A stretch of DNA of 59,038 nucleotides. Source: an uncultured Dokdonia sp. Its GTDB lineage: Bacteria; Bacteroidota; Bacteroidia; Flavobacteriales; Flavobacteriaceae. The translations under genes and the position numbers were made by a program. Position 1 is the stretch's first letter; the number at the start of each line of letters is the position of its first letter. This document shows, one piece after another, positions 18,292-28,203 of the stretch. The stretch is taken from the NCBI RefSeq assembly GCF_937910895.1, contig NZ_CALEMI010000075.1, forward strand, positions 1-59,038, read 5' to 3'. The notes below the pieces were generated by a model. That model did not search any database. It was not told where the DNA came from and was given only the letters and a program-made list of their open reading frames with translations.

Positions 18292-19641
18292 CTACACATT
18301 TAATGTTTTTCCTTCTTTTATATACTCTTTTTTAATTCCTTCAAGAATAATATCATAGGTAATTATAGTTGTGCCTTTTGCTATGGTTTTTAAACAAGCA
18401 TATTGTATAATATTCACAATATTAGAACCTGTAATGGCAAATTTTCTAGCAATACTTTCTAAGGAAACTGCTTCTTCAAGCGTAATATTGTTTGGTAAGT
18501 TATTTCCCCATAATTGTAAACGTTCCTTATGCGTTGGAGTTTCAAACTCTATAATAGATTGAAACCTACGCGTGAAAGCAGTGTCAATATTGTTTTTAAA
18601 GTTAGATGCTAAAATCACGAGACCTGGATGTGCTTCTATACGTTGTAACAAATAAGATACTTCTTGGTTTGCATATTTATCGTGAGCATCTCTTACATTA
18701 GTACGTTTTCCAAAAATGGCATCGGCTTCATCAAAGAACAAAATCCAATTTTTATTGATAGCTCGATCAAATAGGCTTGATAAGTTTTTTTCTGTTTCTC
18801 CTATGTATTTAGATACGACCATAGATAAGTCTATCCTGTAGACATCTTTTTCTGTATATTTTCCGAGAAGTCCTGCGGTTAATGTTTTTCCGGTGCCTGG
18901 AGGTCCATAAAACATCACTCGATAGCCTGGCTTAATCTTACTTTTCATATTCCAGTCATGTAATAAAATGTCATTAAACTGTAACCAAGTTTCTATTTCT
19001 TGAATTTCTTGTATTGTTTTATCATTAAGGACTAAATCATCCCAAGATAACTCTGTTGTGATTAGACTTGCTGGAAAATTTTGACTTAGTGTTGGTTTAA
19101 TCTCTAAACCTATGGTGAGTTTTGTAAGCGCTTCTTCTTGTATTAATAACTTCCCACTTAATTTAGGTTCTCCATTAGGAACCTGCTCTATGTATAATAC
19201 GTTACTTTGAAGTAATGAGTTGGTAAGCTGTAATGAAGTAATGATTTCCAATCGTCTATCAATATCACTCCCAGCCAAAATATAGACCACGGTCTCTGCT
19301 GTAGGTAGTATCCCTCTATGATTTTTTCCTTTGATACCTCCAAATTCAGGAAATTCACCTCCATTAGGTAAAAATTCTGAAATAATGCTACTCAAGAAAT
19401 GAGGAGAGATATGGGGCGCTAATGCAAGGCATATACATATAATCTCTTCAAGAGAAAGTGCTTCCTCTTTAATATACTGACCTAATATAGATGTGTTATC
19501 ATCTAGATTTAATGTCGGAATAGGAAGCTCTTCATTTGTTAATTCTAAAGAAAGTCTATAAGATATATAGTCTTTTAAGAAACTAAATATAGGAGTTACA
19601 GATGCTGTAGTAGCTGTATTTTCAATTTCGGTGTCTATCAT
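18292..19641 (-). CDS. eCIS-associated AAA+ ATPase (Afp15-like)
   Basis: This is the single AAA+ ATPase that accompanies extracellular contractile injection systems, thought to act in particle assembly, cargo loading or tape-measure handling. Residues ~1-200 are a specific N-terminal region. The AAA module then shows Walker A GPPGTGKT (246-253), sensor/pore region KYIGETEKNL, Walker B ILFFDEAD (~300-307), and an arginine-finger region (DTAFTRRF). It is the last gene of the ~40-kb operon, as in several eCIS loci where the ATPase is near the end. It is distinct from the hexameric ClpV of type VI secretion, which has two AAA modules. Confidence 0.88.
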   Translation of the reverse strand: MIDTEIENTATTASVTPIFSFLKDYISYRLSLELTNEELPIPTLNLDDNTSILGQYIKEEALSLEEIICICLALAPHISPHFLSSIISEFLPNGGEFPEFGGIKGKNHRGILPTAETVVYILAGSDIDRRLEIITSLQLTNSLLQSNVLYIEQVPNGEPKLSGKLLIQEEALTKLTIGLEIKPTLSQNFPASLITTELSWDDLVLNDKTIQEIQEIETWLQFNDILLHDWNMKSKIKPGYRVMFYGPPGTGKTLTAGLLGKYTEKDVYRIDLSMVVSKYIGETEKNLSSLFDRAINKNWILFFDEADAIFGKRTNVRDAHDKYANQEVSYLLQRIEAHPGLVILASNFKNNIDTAFTRRFQSIIEFETPTHKERLQLWGNNLPNNITLEEAVSLESIARKFAITGSNIVNIIQYACLKTIAKGTTIITYDIILEGIKKEYIKEGKTLNV

Positions 19642-19694
19642 TTTCAGTATTGTTTTGATAATTAGTATTTATAATTTAGAAGCGGTGTACACTA

Positions 19695-22283
19695 CTATTT
19701 TGGTGTATTGGATTTAGAGCTATTTACTTCGGTAATTACGCTATCTATATATTCATTGTCATCTAACATACTTTTTAAGTAGGTATAACTACTTTGCCCC
19801 ATGTGCCTAGATAAGGTAGGTTCATAATAGGTCCATTTTTCAAAGAAGCCTACGGTGTTTGTTCCTGTTTTAGTCAGTATTTTATCATTGTAGGGAATTA
19901 ATAAAGTGGCAAGTTGTTTTCTCTCTGTATCAGAATATTTACCAGACATAAAACTTTCAATATCATCTACCGTAATTTTATGGGGTAAAAAGACAGGGTA
20001 ATATTTTATATTACCTTCTATAGCCTCAACATTTGAGTCTGATTGACGTCCCCAATTTGTAAAAAGGTCACTCAAGTATTTGGGAATTTTATTATAATTA
20101 AGAGCCGTTGATAAATTGACAACAACATTATCTTTTTCAGATTCATCTATGGTGTGAAGGTCAAAATCATCTTCAATAAATTTTTGTAAGAGATGGTTGA
20201 GGTATAAACTTTTACTATTTATGATATCGATAAAAACCACCTTTTTATTAGCAAATAGTGAATCTTTTGTTCTAGCTTTAAGGTAATTGTAAATATCAAG
20301 GTTACTTAGTAAGCCACTGTTGTCTATCACGCCTGCATCCATATAATGACCATATCCTTTAATTTTTGCAGCTGGACTCAACCCTGGGAATCTATTGGTC
20401 ATAGATACTGCCTGATAGTAAGGCAACGTTTTATCTTTATGCTTATATAAATCTGCTAAGTTATCTGCATTAGGGAATATAGCATCAAAGGTATTATTGT
20501 CTTTTACAGACCATAATATACCTCTATTGGCTCTTACTCCTGCTGTATTCATAATAAGAGAAGGGAAATAGCCTTTACCACTTTCTTTATTTTTAAACGC
20601 CTTTGCCCAATAATGTCTATAAGCCATATCGTTTAAGGTATTTTTATTAGGGGTGCTTTCTATATGATTTTGATATTTAATCATAGAATAATATGACCTG
20701 TCTTGTAGCCCCAAGCCATTGGTTAATGGCCAGACTTTTCTATATAAGTCCAGTCCTAACGTAAATGTGAGATCTGCAGAGGCATAATCTTCTCTTGAGA
20801 TGGCATCTATTTTTTCCCTTAATAAAGTATCATTTGTACCATATTCTGCATATAATCCAGTGTATACTGCTAGTCCTAGAGACCCTCCAGAAGCTCCAGA
20901 TAACGATATGGTTTGATTTAAAAAGTGATGATTTGTTTCTTCTTGAATTTTTTGTAGCACATTAATCGTCCAAGCATTAGCTTTAAGACCCCCTCCGTAC
21001 GATGAGACAAAGAAAACGCGATCATTTTCTATTTGTTTTATTGCTTTTATAAAATCTGTTTCAGATACTATTATTTCTGGATCAGTAATATTTGCTACGG
21101 TTTCTATTTCATGGGTTTTTTGCTCAGCAAAAAAGAAAGAATATACAGAGAGTACGGTAATAAATAAGATGCCTAAAAATGCTAGTTTATAGGTCTTGGT
21201 TTGATAATACCTTTTATCAGTATGCTGCACTGTCAAAGGACTATTTGCCACAAAAAAGTATTTGCCAATATTAGCAATCATCCAATAGTATGCGTATAAA
21301 TAAACGAGTAAAATAGGAATGACATTTCCATGTAATGAATATCCTAATAAAGCCGCAATATTCCAATAGACAATAAATAAGATTGAGATGATAAAAAGAA
21401 GAACAAATACTTTTAGATAATGAACCGAATCCTGAAAGTAGATTAAGATTTTAATAAAAAACCGAAGCTTGTTTTTTTTGTCTAAATTATGATATACATC
21501 TGTTGTTTTTGACCGTACAAGTCTAAAGAAAACATAACAAAACATCATGCAATACGTACATAACATCATTAAGATAAATCCATATCTACTAAATATAGTA
21601 TCACTTATTAAGATGAAGGTGAGGAGCAGTGCAGAGAGCAACGCCGCCAGAAAATAGTAGCGCGTAATTCTGGTATATAGCGCTGTTTTATCTACTATTT
21701 TATTTTTGACTATCCTATATTTTATAATAGTGTAAATGATAATAGGAAAGCAAAAGAAAATTCCAATAATCCAAGTAATTGCTTGTAAAGAAACCCCGAG
21801 ATGATCATTAAATAAGAGATTAGGACGCACACTTTTGTAAATGAAAATTACCCAAACGGCATAAATAAAAATACCTAATGTATAGCGTAATACATTTGCT
21901 GCGACACTAATTTTATAATCTTTCTTACCAATGCTATAAATAAAGTAAGGGTATGACCATTTATATTTTTTAAAAAAGGTAATAGTTACTCTTTTATCTT
22001 CCCATGAAACAGCTCCTGTACTATTATTAAAGCCTCTTGAGTAATAGGTATATATAGGATAATGTGATAAAGTAAGTGCTAGGGCATTTACAAAAATGAA
22101 ACATAGAAATAAAGAAAATTTATCTTCTTCAAGCATATATACCATCATGGTATATGCTTGATCCATCTTAAATAAGATAAGTAAGATTATCCCTATAACT
22201 AACAAACTGAGGAAGGAAGAATTCATAAAATCTTTTATAGACTTTCTTAATCCTCTAATAAAAGTGACTACGATTTCTGTCAT
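19695..22283 (-). CDS. Membrane-anchored patatin-like phospholipase
   Basis: An 862-aa protein. The first ~370 residues hold about eight to ten hydrophobic transmembrane segments. The C-terminal ~450 residues are a divergent patatin domain with glycine-rich SYGGGLKANAW (~425), a nucleophile elbow SGASGGS (Ser ~463) and DAGVIDNSG (Asp ~649). The elbow has GxSxG form. It lies between the SUKH immunity gene and the ATPase in the eCIS operon, with 53 bp to the ATPase. It could be a membrane-remodelling lipase, for instance for particle release by lysis, or cargo processing. That is inference; the family member count in eCIS loci would have to be checked. Clearly different from the small patatin at 17333. 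Confidence 0.75.
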   Translation of the reverse strand: MTEIVVTFIRGLRKSIKDFMNSSFLSLLVIGIILLILFKMDQAYTMMVYMLEEDKFSLFLCFIFVNALALTLSHYPIYTYYSRGFNNSTGAVSWEDKRVTITFFKKYKWSYPYFIYSIGKKDYKISVAANVLRYTLGIFIYAVWVIFIYKSVRPNLLFNDHLGVSLQAITWIIGIFFCFPIIIYTIIKYRIVKNKIVDKTALYTRITRYYFLAALLSALLLTFILISDTIFSRYGFILMMLCTYCMMFCYVFFRLVRSKTTDVYHNLDKKNKLRFFIKILIYFQDSVHYLKVFVLLFIISILFIVYWNIAALLGYSLHGNVIPILLVYLYAYYWMIANIGKYFFVANSPLTVQHTDKRYYQTKTYKLAFLGILFITVLSVYSFFFAEQKTHEIETVANITDPEIIVSETDFIKAIKQIENDRVFFVSSYGGGLKANAWTINVLQKIQEETNHHFLNQTISLSGASGGSLGLAVYTGLYAEYGTNDTLLREKIDAISREDYASADLTFTLGLDLYRKVWPLTNGLGLQDRSYYSMIKYQNHIESTPNKNTLNDMAYRHYWAKAFKNKESGKGYFPSLIMNTAGVRANRGILWSVKDNNTFDAIFPNADNLADLYKHKDKTLPYYQAVSMTNRFPGLSPAAKIKGYGHYMDAGVIDNSGLLSNLDIYNYLKARTKDSLFANKKVVFIDIINSKSLYLNHLLQKFIEDDFDLHTIDESEKDNVVVNLSTALNYNKIPKYLSDLFTNWGRQSDSNVEAIEGNIKYYPVFLPHKITVDDIESFMSGKYSDTERKQLATLLIPYNDKILTKTGTNTVGFFEKWTYYEPTLSRHMGQSSYTYLKSMLDDNEYIDSVITEVNSSKSNTPK

Positions 22284-22350
22284 GGTAATGCTTGTTATGG
22301 GTACTAGGTTTGTAAATAGCTTATAATAAATATATTAATTTTGTTAGTAC

Positions 22351-22364
22351 GCTTTCACGAAAGC
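22351..22364. repeat. Variant palindrome GCTTTCACGAAAGC
   Basis: Copy of the dispersed palindrome with one central change (G to A), flanked by GTAC on the left and GTGTAC on the right, in the 158-bp gap between the membrane patatin and the immunity gene. Confidence 0.8.
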
Positions 22365-22441
22365 GTGTACCTTCATTTTTAAATTTATTTGATGATTCGC
22401 TCTTTAATACATGTTATTTTTTTGATTTATGGACATTATTA

Positions 22442-23077
22442 TTAGCTATCTATTCGTAATGACTCATATAGATTTTTAAATTCTTTATAATCAAAATCTG
22501 GAAAAATTTTAGGCATATTTTCTTTAAAAATATCCACATTAGGTTGATGCTTTCCTGTTGAAATTTCTACAAGCGTATTTTGCCACCATCCAAAACCTCT
22601 AGATAGGCTCAATAATTCTAAATATCCTTCAAAGTCTACATGAAGGGGACTTACAGAACTGTCTGAATGTACTAAGTATAGCCCTTTTTTATCTTCTCTT
22701 CCTATATAAAAACCTACAAAACCATCACTATCATAAAATAGGTCTAATGGTCTAAACCCTTTCATATCTGGTGCCCAATCATTACCTCCTAAATCATCAT
22801 CCCAAGCGTCAGTCATCATTTTTTCAAAAGGAATAATCTCAAAACTACCTTCGGCTTGGATATTAGATTCAGGTTTTGTTTTCCAAAATATTTTCCACCA
22901 ATTCAAACATTTATAAAATCGAAGAATAGTTTTATCATCAATATTTTCAAATTTTGAAAAATCTATTTCTACTGCACGAAGCTTTCTATTGTCTACATCT
23001 AATGATTTGACATCACTAATAGGATTAAATATGTTATTGTATACCTCTATAAACCATTCTCTATCTTTTTTTTCCAT
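22442..23077 (-). CDS. SUKH (SMI1/KNR4)-like immunity protein
   Basis: A 211-aa acidic, tryptophan-rich cytoplasmic protein. The central region (FYDSDGFVGFYIGRED followed by GYLELLSLSRGFGWWQ) resembles SMI1/KNR4-type immunity proteins. The start codon is 3 bp after the stop of the nuclease toxin upstream in the operon, which strongly suggests it neutralises that toxin. The family assignment is by eye and only moderately sure; the immunity role is supported by context. Confidence 0.65.
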   Translation of the reverse strand: MEKKDREWFIEVYNNIFNPISDVKSLDVDNRKLRAVEIDFSKFENIDDKTILRFYKCLNWWKIFWKTKPESNIQAEGSFEIIPFEKMMTDAWDDDLGGNDWAPDMKGFRPLDLFYDSDGFVGFYIGREDKKGLYLVHSDSSVSPLHVDFEGYLELLSLSRGFGWWQNTLVEISTGKHQPNVDIFKENMPKIFPDFDYKEFKNLYESLRIDS

Positions 23078-23080
23078 GTT

Positions 23081-26000
23081 TTAAAAAATTATTTTTCTTC
23101 TAATTGTATCTAATGTAACTCTTCCTCCAGAACCTGAAATGTTTTCAAGAATTTTAGGATGCAATGTTTCAGCAGAATCAATTTCATCAAATGTGTCTGC
23201 ATTCCTAGCTGTTATGATTGCATTTGCAGTTTTTTCACTTAACCCAGCATTTACAAAATCTTCTTTTGTTGAAGATGAATAGGCAATAGGGTAACTGATT
23301 ACTCTCTCATTAGTAACCCTATAATCTTCTGGGCGGTCTCCTATTGGGTTAGGAATATCTGGAGTGCTAATATTATATCTTCCAGAAGATTTTTCTGCCC
23401 AGTTCCCATCAACATTCTCAAGTTCAACAGATTGCGCTCTAAGAGATGTTGGAACATATCTTTCTGCTCTTATAATTTCTATAATGGTATCTCTGTTTGC
23501 TTCAACATAATCATTTTCTGATGCTTCTACTTGAGTAATTAATGAGGTATTTATGCCTCTATTGTAACTTACCGTTACTACATATCTAAAAGCTTTGAAT
23601 TCAGGATTACCTTCAGAAGGTAACGCCTCTTTTAAGGGAGCTTCTATTTCGTGTAAATGCCTAGCATTTCCAGAAGAGCTTAATGGAGTTAAATTTTTCC
23701 AATCGTCAGGACCGTGTAAATTAGCATTTAAAAGATGCCCATTTCTATAATATTTTTGGCCTCCAGTATTTTTTCTTTGCATAAGTACCTGATTCTCTTG
23801 GAAAGGTAAGTTACTAGATTCTGCACCCGTTGTTTTACTTTTTAAATATGTAATACTCATAGAACTTCCAAAACTTCCTATTTTATTACCCCAAACTATA
23901 TTTTGCTCAGGAATTTCACTTACAGGAGCTGCGTCCATAAATGAGATAGTGACTCTACCCAGTTCATCTAGCTTTTGATCGACTTGAGTTCTATCTTCTT
24001 CTGAAACTTCCTCATCAGAGGTTAGACTTGTTACAATTCTATCTACTTCTCTCGCTTTTGCTAAAGCAGCATCTTTTGTTGCAATCATTTCTTCTGTTGG
24101 AGATTCAATTCTATTAAAATGTAACATGATAAAATCTTCAAAAACAGTTGGGGTACTTTCTATAATGATTTCATACCCGCCACTACTATTTTGTCTTATA
24201 TATAATGTATGGTCTTCACCTGATGCTGTATCAATCTCTTCATCAATACCTGTAAATTCTCCACTATTTCTTTCTTCTACTTCTTCGGGTTCTCCTTCTC
24301 CCTCATCACTCCCACCTAACCCAAGGGCACTTAAAAAGGCAGTTCCAGCGGCCATAGCTTGCTCTATTAACCAATCAATACCTTCATTAATCATAGCTCG
24401 GGTATTCTCGATCATTTCTGCAATTTTCTCACTAATATCTCCTAAGCCTAGTTGTTTTGCTAAAAAAGAAATAGCGACTGGAATACCATCAGCAAGGGCA
24501 GTTTCTAAGAAATTGGCTGCGCTTTGTATACTTCCGCGAGCTATATCAGCAATACCCGCTACAAATGAATTGACGATTTCTAAGATTTCTCTTATTTTCT
24601 CTATAAAAGAAGTAATAGCATTAAAGGCTGTTTGAACACCTCTGATTACAGGCATAATACCTGTTACATCTAGGAAAGACAGTAACCATCCAATCGCTTG
24701 TTGGATTACCCTCTCCTGAATGAAGCCCATAATGCCTTCTTTTATGACATTCCATAAATTGCTTATTTGCCCTTGTATATATTCCCAAATAGCAATAGGA
24801 CCACGTTCTATCACATCTCTTACAAATGCCCATACGCCCGTAAGGGTATCAAGAACAGATCGTATTTGCTCTACGCGTTCTGGTCCGATTCGTATCGCCA
24901 GACGTTCTAAAATATTATCTAGTGTGATTCCTAATACATCCATTGCCATACCTAGTAAGGATCGGATACTTAAATCGGATGGAATTTCAACACCCGCGTC
25001 TGCGAGTGTTCCAAATAACCAATTTTGTAATCCACTTAATAAGTGCGTACCTATATTGTTAAGGAATTGAATAAATCCATTTTTAAGTGCATCCATTAAA
25101 TTAATCAGGAAGGCTACAGGATCATTTTTGATATCTTCAAAAGCAGACATTGCGTTTGCTATAATGTTAGCAATCATATCTGGCGGGATACCCATGATTT
25201 CTAAGATCAATTCAATGAGTATTTTAACGACTTTGACTATAAAGGTGAATAATTTGAGGATCGGTTCTCCAAATTGAGCTGTGATTCGTTCAAAAGCAGG
25301 AATAGGGTCTACTAGATCATCTATAGTAAATGAATTCCATACTTCTGTAAACAGTTCAATAATATAGGCTGGGGTCATCCCTAACTGGGCAATTAACGCT
25401 TCTATTTGTCCTGCAGCTCTTGGAATCACCCCAGATTCTCTTAATTCTTGATACTTTGCTTCACCACCTGGGACAAGTCCCATAAAACCTCTAATGATAT
25501 TTTGAACAGATCTGAGAACTACTTCACCTGTAAGCGGGTTTTCTTGTATAATAACGGTAAGAAGTGTAAATCCAGGAATTTCGGCAGCATAGTCACTAAG
25601 CCATCCTAATAAAGCATTTTTTATAAGGTTAAGTACCTCTATAGCTACCGTACTAGCAAAGTCCCATAATCCTTCTAAAAATGTACCTGCTTGGGTCGCT
25701 AGTGAACTAAGACTTTCTAGGATATTTGGTAAATTTTCAGGTTGTATTGCATCCCAAGCAGTATCAATTAAAGTAGTAAGCTGCCCTAATAAAGAAGAAA
25801 AGGCGCCCATTTGAGTGTCTAGCCAATCTGCAGTTTCCTGTAAGGTGCCTCTTTCCCTCATCTGTTCAAGCTCGGTTTCTTTCCCGATGAGCATAAGGAA
25901 ATCTTCTAGAATTTCTACCGTTTCAGCCTGTACCTCTTCATCACGTAAAGGATCATAATGAATTACTTTCTTAAGAAGTGACCACGCTTGGTTTTCTTCT

Positions 26001-27400
26001 AGGTAAGGCTCAGCAACATCAATAAGCGCCTCTTTTATCCAAGTAAGTAATTGATCTGTAAGAGAAGACACAAATCGTATAACTCGATTTAATAATGTAT
26101 CGAATTTACGTGTTAAAATCTCTAGGGCATTGGTGTACGGAAATTCTAATTCGTTCCATGCTTCTCCTATTAAATCTAGTAGTGCTGTAGAGCTTAACCC
26201 TAACTCATTGAGTTGTCCGCGTATCCAATCAAAAGCTCTTTCCAGAATACCATACTCCTGAAGTTTATCAAAAATAGCAGGCCCAGCTACAGGAATTAAT
26301 TCTAAGAGTCCTTGTACAAGGTTAATAGCTGTTCTATCTACCCTTTCGTTTGTAATTGGATTATATTCTATAACAACGGTGAATAGGGTATATCCAGGAA
26401 TTCTTCTGGCAATATCTCTAATTTCATTAACGGCAAGACTTGGTAAATCACTAATGGCAAACCCTTGAACCATGACTGGGGCAGATGATATTTGTAATGG
26501 TTTACGTTGAATGTCAGCACCACCTTGTTGTACTGTATGTGTTAATTCATGCGCTAATAAATGTTTTCCAGAATCACTTTCTGGATTGTATTTTCCTTCA
26601 TTAAAATAAATATCACTTCCATTGGTAAAGGCTTGTGCCCCTAATTGCTGATTCATTTGTACAGCAGTACTATCATTATGGACTCGAACCCCACTAAAAT
26701 CTGCTCCAAAACCAGATTCCATTTCACTTCTAGTATTAGTATCCAATGGGCTTCCTCCTCCTTTTGAATTTTGTAATGTACTTTCTATAGGATGACTCGT
26801 ATGACCTTCATCTCCAGAAGCTTGTTTTTGTAACGTCTGAACCTCTTCTTCCTCTTTTTCTTGAATTTCATCTTCTTCTTTCGTTTGTACGTCTTCGTTA
26901 GACATTTGCTGTATAATAGAAAGCGTAGGAGGTATATTATGAGAAGTTTCTTTGGTTAGTAATGTGTTTTCAGTAGATGATTCTTGAACCTGCTCTTGGT
27001 CAACTTTCATTTGGAGTTCACCTTTTTCAGAAGTATTTTCTTCGGTTTTTTGAACCTCTTCGTCCTCTACTTTTTGTAAGAGCGTATTTTCTTTAAGTTG
27101 TACACCAGGAACAATAGTATCTACAACAGGTTGCTGTTGTATTTCTGTTTCTTGAGCCTCTTGTTTTTGAACCTCTTCTTCTGCATTTTTTTGAATGGTA
27201 GGTTTTGCGGGAAAGAAAGGAGTAGGAGCCTCATTACTTTTTGCTAGAATCTGATCGGCAGCTTTATCGGCTTCTACTTCATATTTGTCTCCTGGCTTTC
27301 CTACATCTAGCTTAGGTTGTATAAAACTAGTGCTTTGTCCAGAGCTAAATAAGCTAAGGCTTTTGGACGGCGTACTATGTTTTTGTGCAACAGAAAACAT
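23081..27400 (-). CDS. eCIS cargo toxin: DUF4157 leader, helical repeats, C-terminal nuclease
   Basis: A 1439-aa effector. The N-terminal leader contains SFIQPK and EVEADKAADQIL (~38-52), typical of eCIS cargo, then a Glu/Gln-rich linker with repeated EEEVQ motifs (~75-220). DUF4157 follows (~222-300) with MESGFGADFSGVRVHND and LLAHELTHTVQQ. The middle is helical and amphipathic, with a duplicated ~90-residue domain beginning IPGYTLFTV (~333) and IPGFTLLTV (~609). The C-terminal ~240 residues contain NGHLLNANLHGPDDWKNLTP (~1222) and a following GNARHLHEIE, the His/Asn pattern of beta-beta-alpha metal (DNA/RNA non-specific endonuclease) toxins. An immunity gene follows by 3 bp. The particle presumably delivers it into target cells, where it degrades nucleic acid. 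Confidence 0.82.
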   Translation of the reverse strand: MFSVAQKHSTPSKSLSLFSSGQSTSFIQPKLDVGKPGDKYEVEADKAADQILAKSNEAPTPFFPAKPTIQKNAEEEVQKQEAQETEIQQQPVVDTIVPGVQLKENTLLQKVEDEEVQKTEENTSEKGELQMKVDQEQVQESSTENTLLTKETSHNIPPTLSIIQQMSNEDVQTKEEDEIQEKEEEEVQTLQKQASGDEGHTSHPIESTLQNSKGGGSPLDTNTRSEMESGFGADFSGVRVHNDSTAVQMNQQLGAQAFTNGSDIYFNEGKYNPESDSGKHLLAHELTHTVQQGGADIQRKPLQISSAPVMVQGFAISDLPSLAVNEIRDIARRIPGYTLFTVVIEYNPITNERVDRTAINLVQGLLELIPVAGPAIFDKLQEYGILERAFDWIRGQLNELGLSSTALLDLIGEAWNELEFPYTNALEILTRKFDTLLNRVIRFVSSLTDQLLTWIKEALIDVAEPYLEENQAWSLLKKVIHYDPLRDEEVQAETVEILEDFLMLIGKETELEQMRERGTLQETADWLDTQMGAFSSLLGQLTTLIDTAWDAIQPENLPNILESLSSLATQAGTFLEGLWDFASTVAIEVLNLIKNALLGWLSDYAAEIPGFTLLTVIIQENPLTGEVVLRSVQNIIRGFMGLVPGGEAKYQELRESGVIPRAAGQIEALIAQLGMTPAYIIELFTEVWNSFTIDDLVDPIPAFERITAQFGEPILKLFTFIVKVVKILIELILEIMGIPPDMIANIIANAMSAFEDIKNDPVAFLINLMDALKNGFIQFLNNIGTHLLSGLQNWLFGTLADAGVEIPSDLSIRSLLGMAMDVLGITLDNILERLAIRIGPERVEQIRSVLDTLTGVWAFVRDVIERGPIAIWEYIQGQISNLWNVIKEGIMGFIQERVIQQAIGWLLSFLDVTGIMPVIRGVQTAFNAITSFIEKIREILEIVNSFVAGIADIARGSIQSAANFLETALADGIPVAISFLAKQLGLGDISEKIAEMIENTRAMINEGIDWLIEQAMAAGTAFLSALGLGGSDEGEGEPEEVEERNSGEFTGIDEEIDTASGEDHTLYIRQNSSGGYEIIIESTPTVFEDFIMLHFNRIESPTEEMIATKDAALAKAREVDRIVTSLTSDEEVSEEDRTQVDQKLDELGRVTISFMDAAPVSEIPEQNIVWGNKIGSFGSSMSITYLKSKTTGAESSNLPFQENQVLMQRKNTGGQKYYRNGHLLNANLHGPDDWKNLTPLSSSGNARHLHEIEAPLKEALPSEGNPEFKAFRYVVTVSYNRGINTSLITQVEASENDYVEANRDTIIEIIRAERYVPTSLRAQSVELENVDGNWAEKSSGRYNISTPDIPNPIGDRPEDYRVTNERVISYPIAYSSSTKEDFVNAGLSEKTANAIITARNADTFDEIDSAETLHPKILENISGSGGRVTLDTIRRKIIF

Positions 27401-27457
27401 TCTTAATTAGTATTGAGATTTATTTTTAGAAAACGTATTAATATAATTTTAAATTAG

Positions 27458-28189
27458 TTATTGATTTTTAAAAAAAAGAGGATCACTTGCTTTGTGAAAT
27501 TCAAGACCTGTTATTCTTTCTTTTTCTAAAGCGTTTTTTAGTGCTTCTGAAAAGTAGAAAAAGCCATTAGCCCTAGATATTACAGCATATATGTCAAGTT
27601 CTTCATTCAAAACAATCTCTTTTTCTTGAATATCTGCTATGACGTAATGTGGAGGAGAATTTTCATTCCCTTTTCTTAATTCTAAGACATCTTCATATTT
27701 TGTTACATCTATTGTAGTTGAGGGATCGTATGCGTCAACAAATTTTGAACTTTTATAATCTATATGAATGCTATCTCTTGCAATCAAAAGAAAGTAATAA
27801 TCAAATACTTCTCCTTTATAAGTAATATGTACGGAAGCGTAATGATGATTTGGGAGTTTAAAGTTTGACAATATTTTTTTTGCTTTTTCAGAAACAAAAA
27901 ATCCAAAGATTGAGTTTATTTCTGCAGATCTCATAAAGTCATCTAATTGATCGCATATTTGAGGCGCAAAAAAAGCATAAAAATTAAATGTCTTTTTGGG
28001 GAGTTTTTGATAGGAAGAGAAATAATCATTATTCTCTGGGAAAAATAATTTTTTATTTAAATCATTTTTTGTCGAATCGTCTACTTTTGAATAGATTTTT
28101 CCAGAACTTAATTCATCGTATTTACCCGATGTGTCATTCTTTAATTCAGAAGGTTGAAATTCAAATTTATAATAAGTTACTTCTTTCAT
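27458..28189 (-). CDS. Imm11/DUF1629-like immunity protein
   Basis: A 243-aa soluble protein without signal peptide. The C-terminal part (YAVISRANGFFYFSEALKNALE, then RITGLEFH) resembles Imm11 (DUF1629)-type immunity proteins, which end in a similar sequence. It starts 14 bp after the stop of the AHH-nuclease toxin, so it is the expected antidote to that toxin. The family match is by memory of the pattern and moderate; the immunity role follows mainly from position. Confidence 0.6.
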   Translation of the reverse strand: MKEVTYYKFEFQPSELKNDTSGKYDELSSGKIYSKVDDSTKNDLNKKLFFPENNDYFSSYQKLPKKTFNFYAFFAPQICDQLDDFMRSAEINSIFGFFVSEKAKKILSNFKLPNHHYASVHITYKGEVFDYYFLLIARDSIHIDYKSSKFVDAYDPSTTIDVTKYEDVLELRKGNENSPPHYVIADIQEKEIVLNEELDIYAVISRANGFFYFSEALKNALEKERITGLEFHKASDPLFFKNQ

Positions 28190-28203
28190 TTTTATAAAGT
28201 ATT

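Noticed and set aside
26530-26575. DUF4157 HELTH motif as proof of a protease
   Set aside because: The motif is general in eCIS cargo leaders or cores; it does not by itself show that the toxin is a protease, and the C-terminal nuclease motif explains its activity better.
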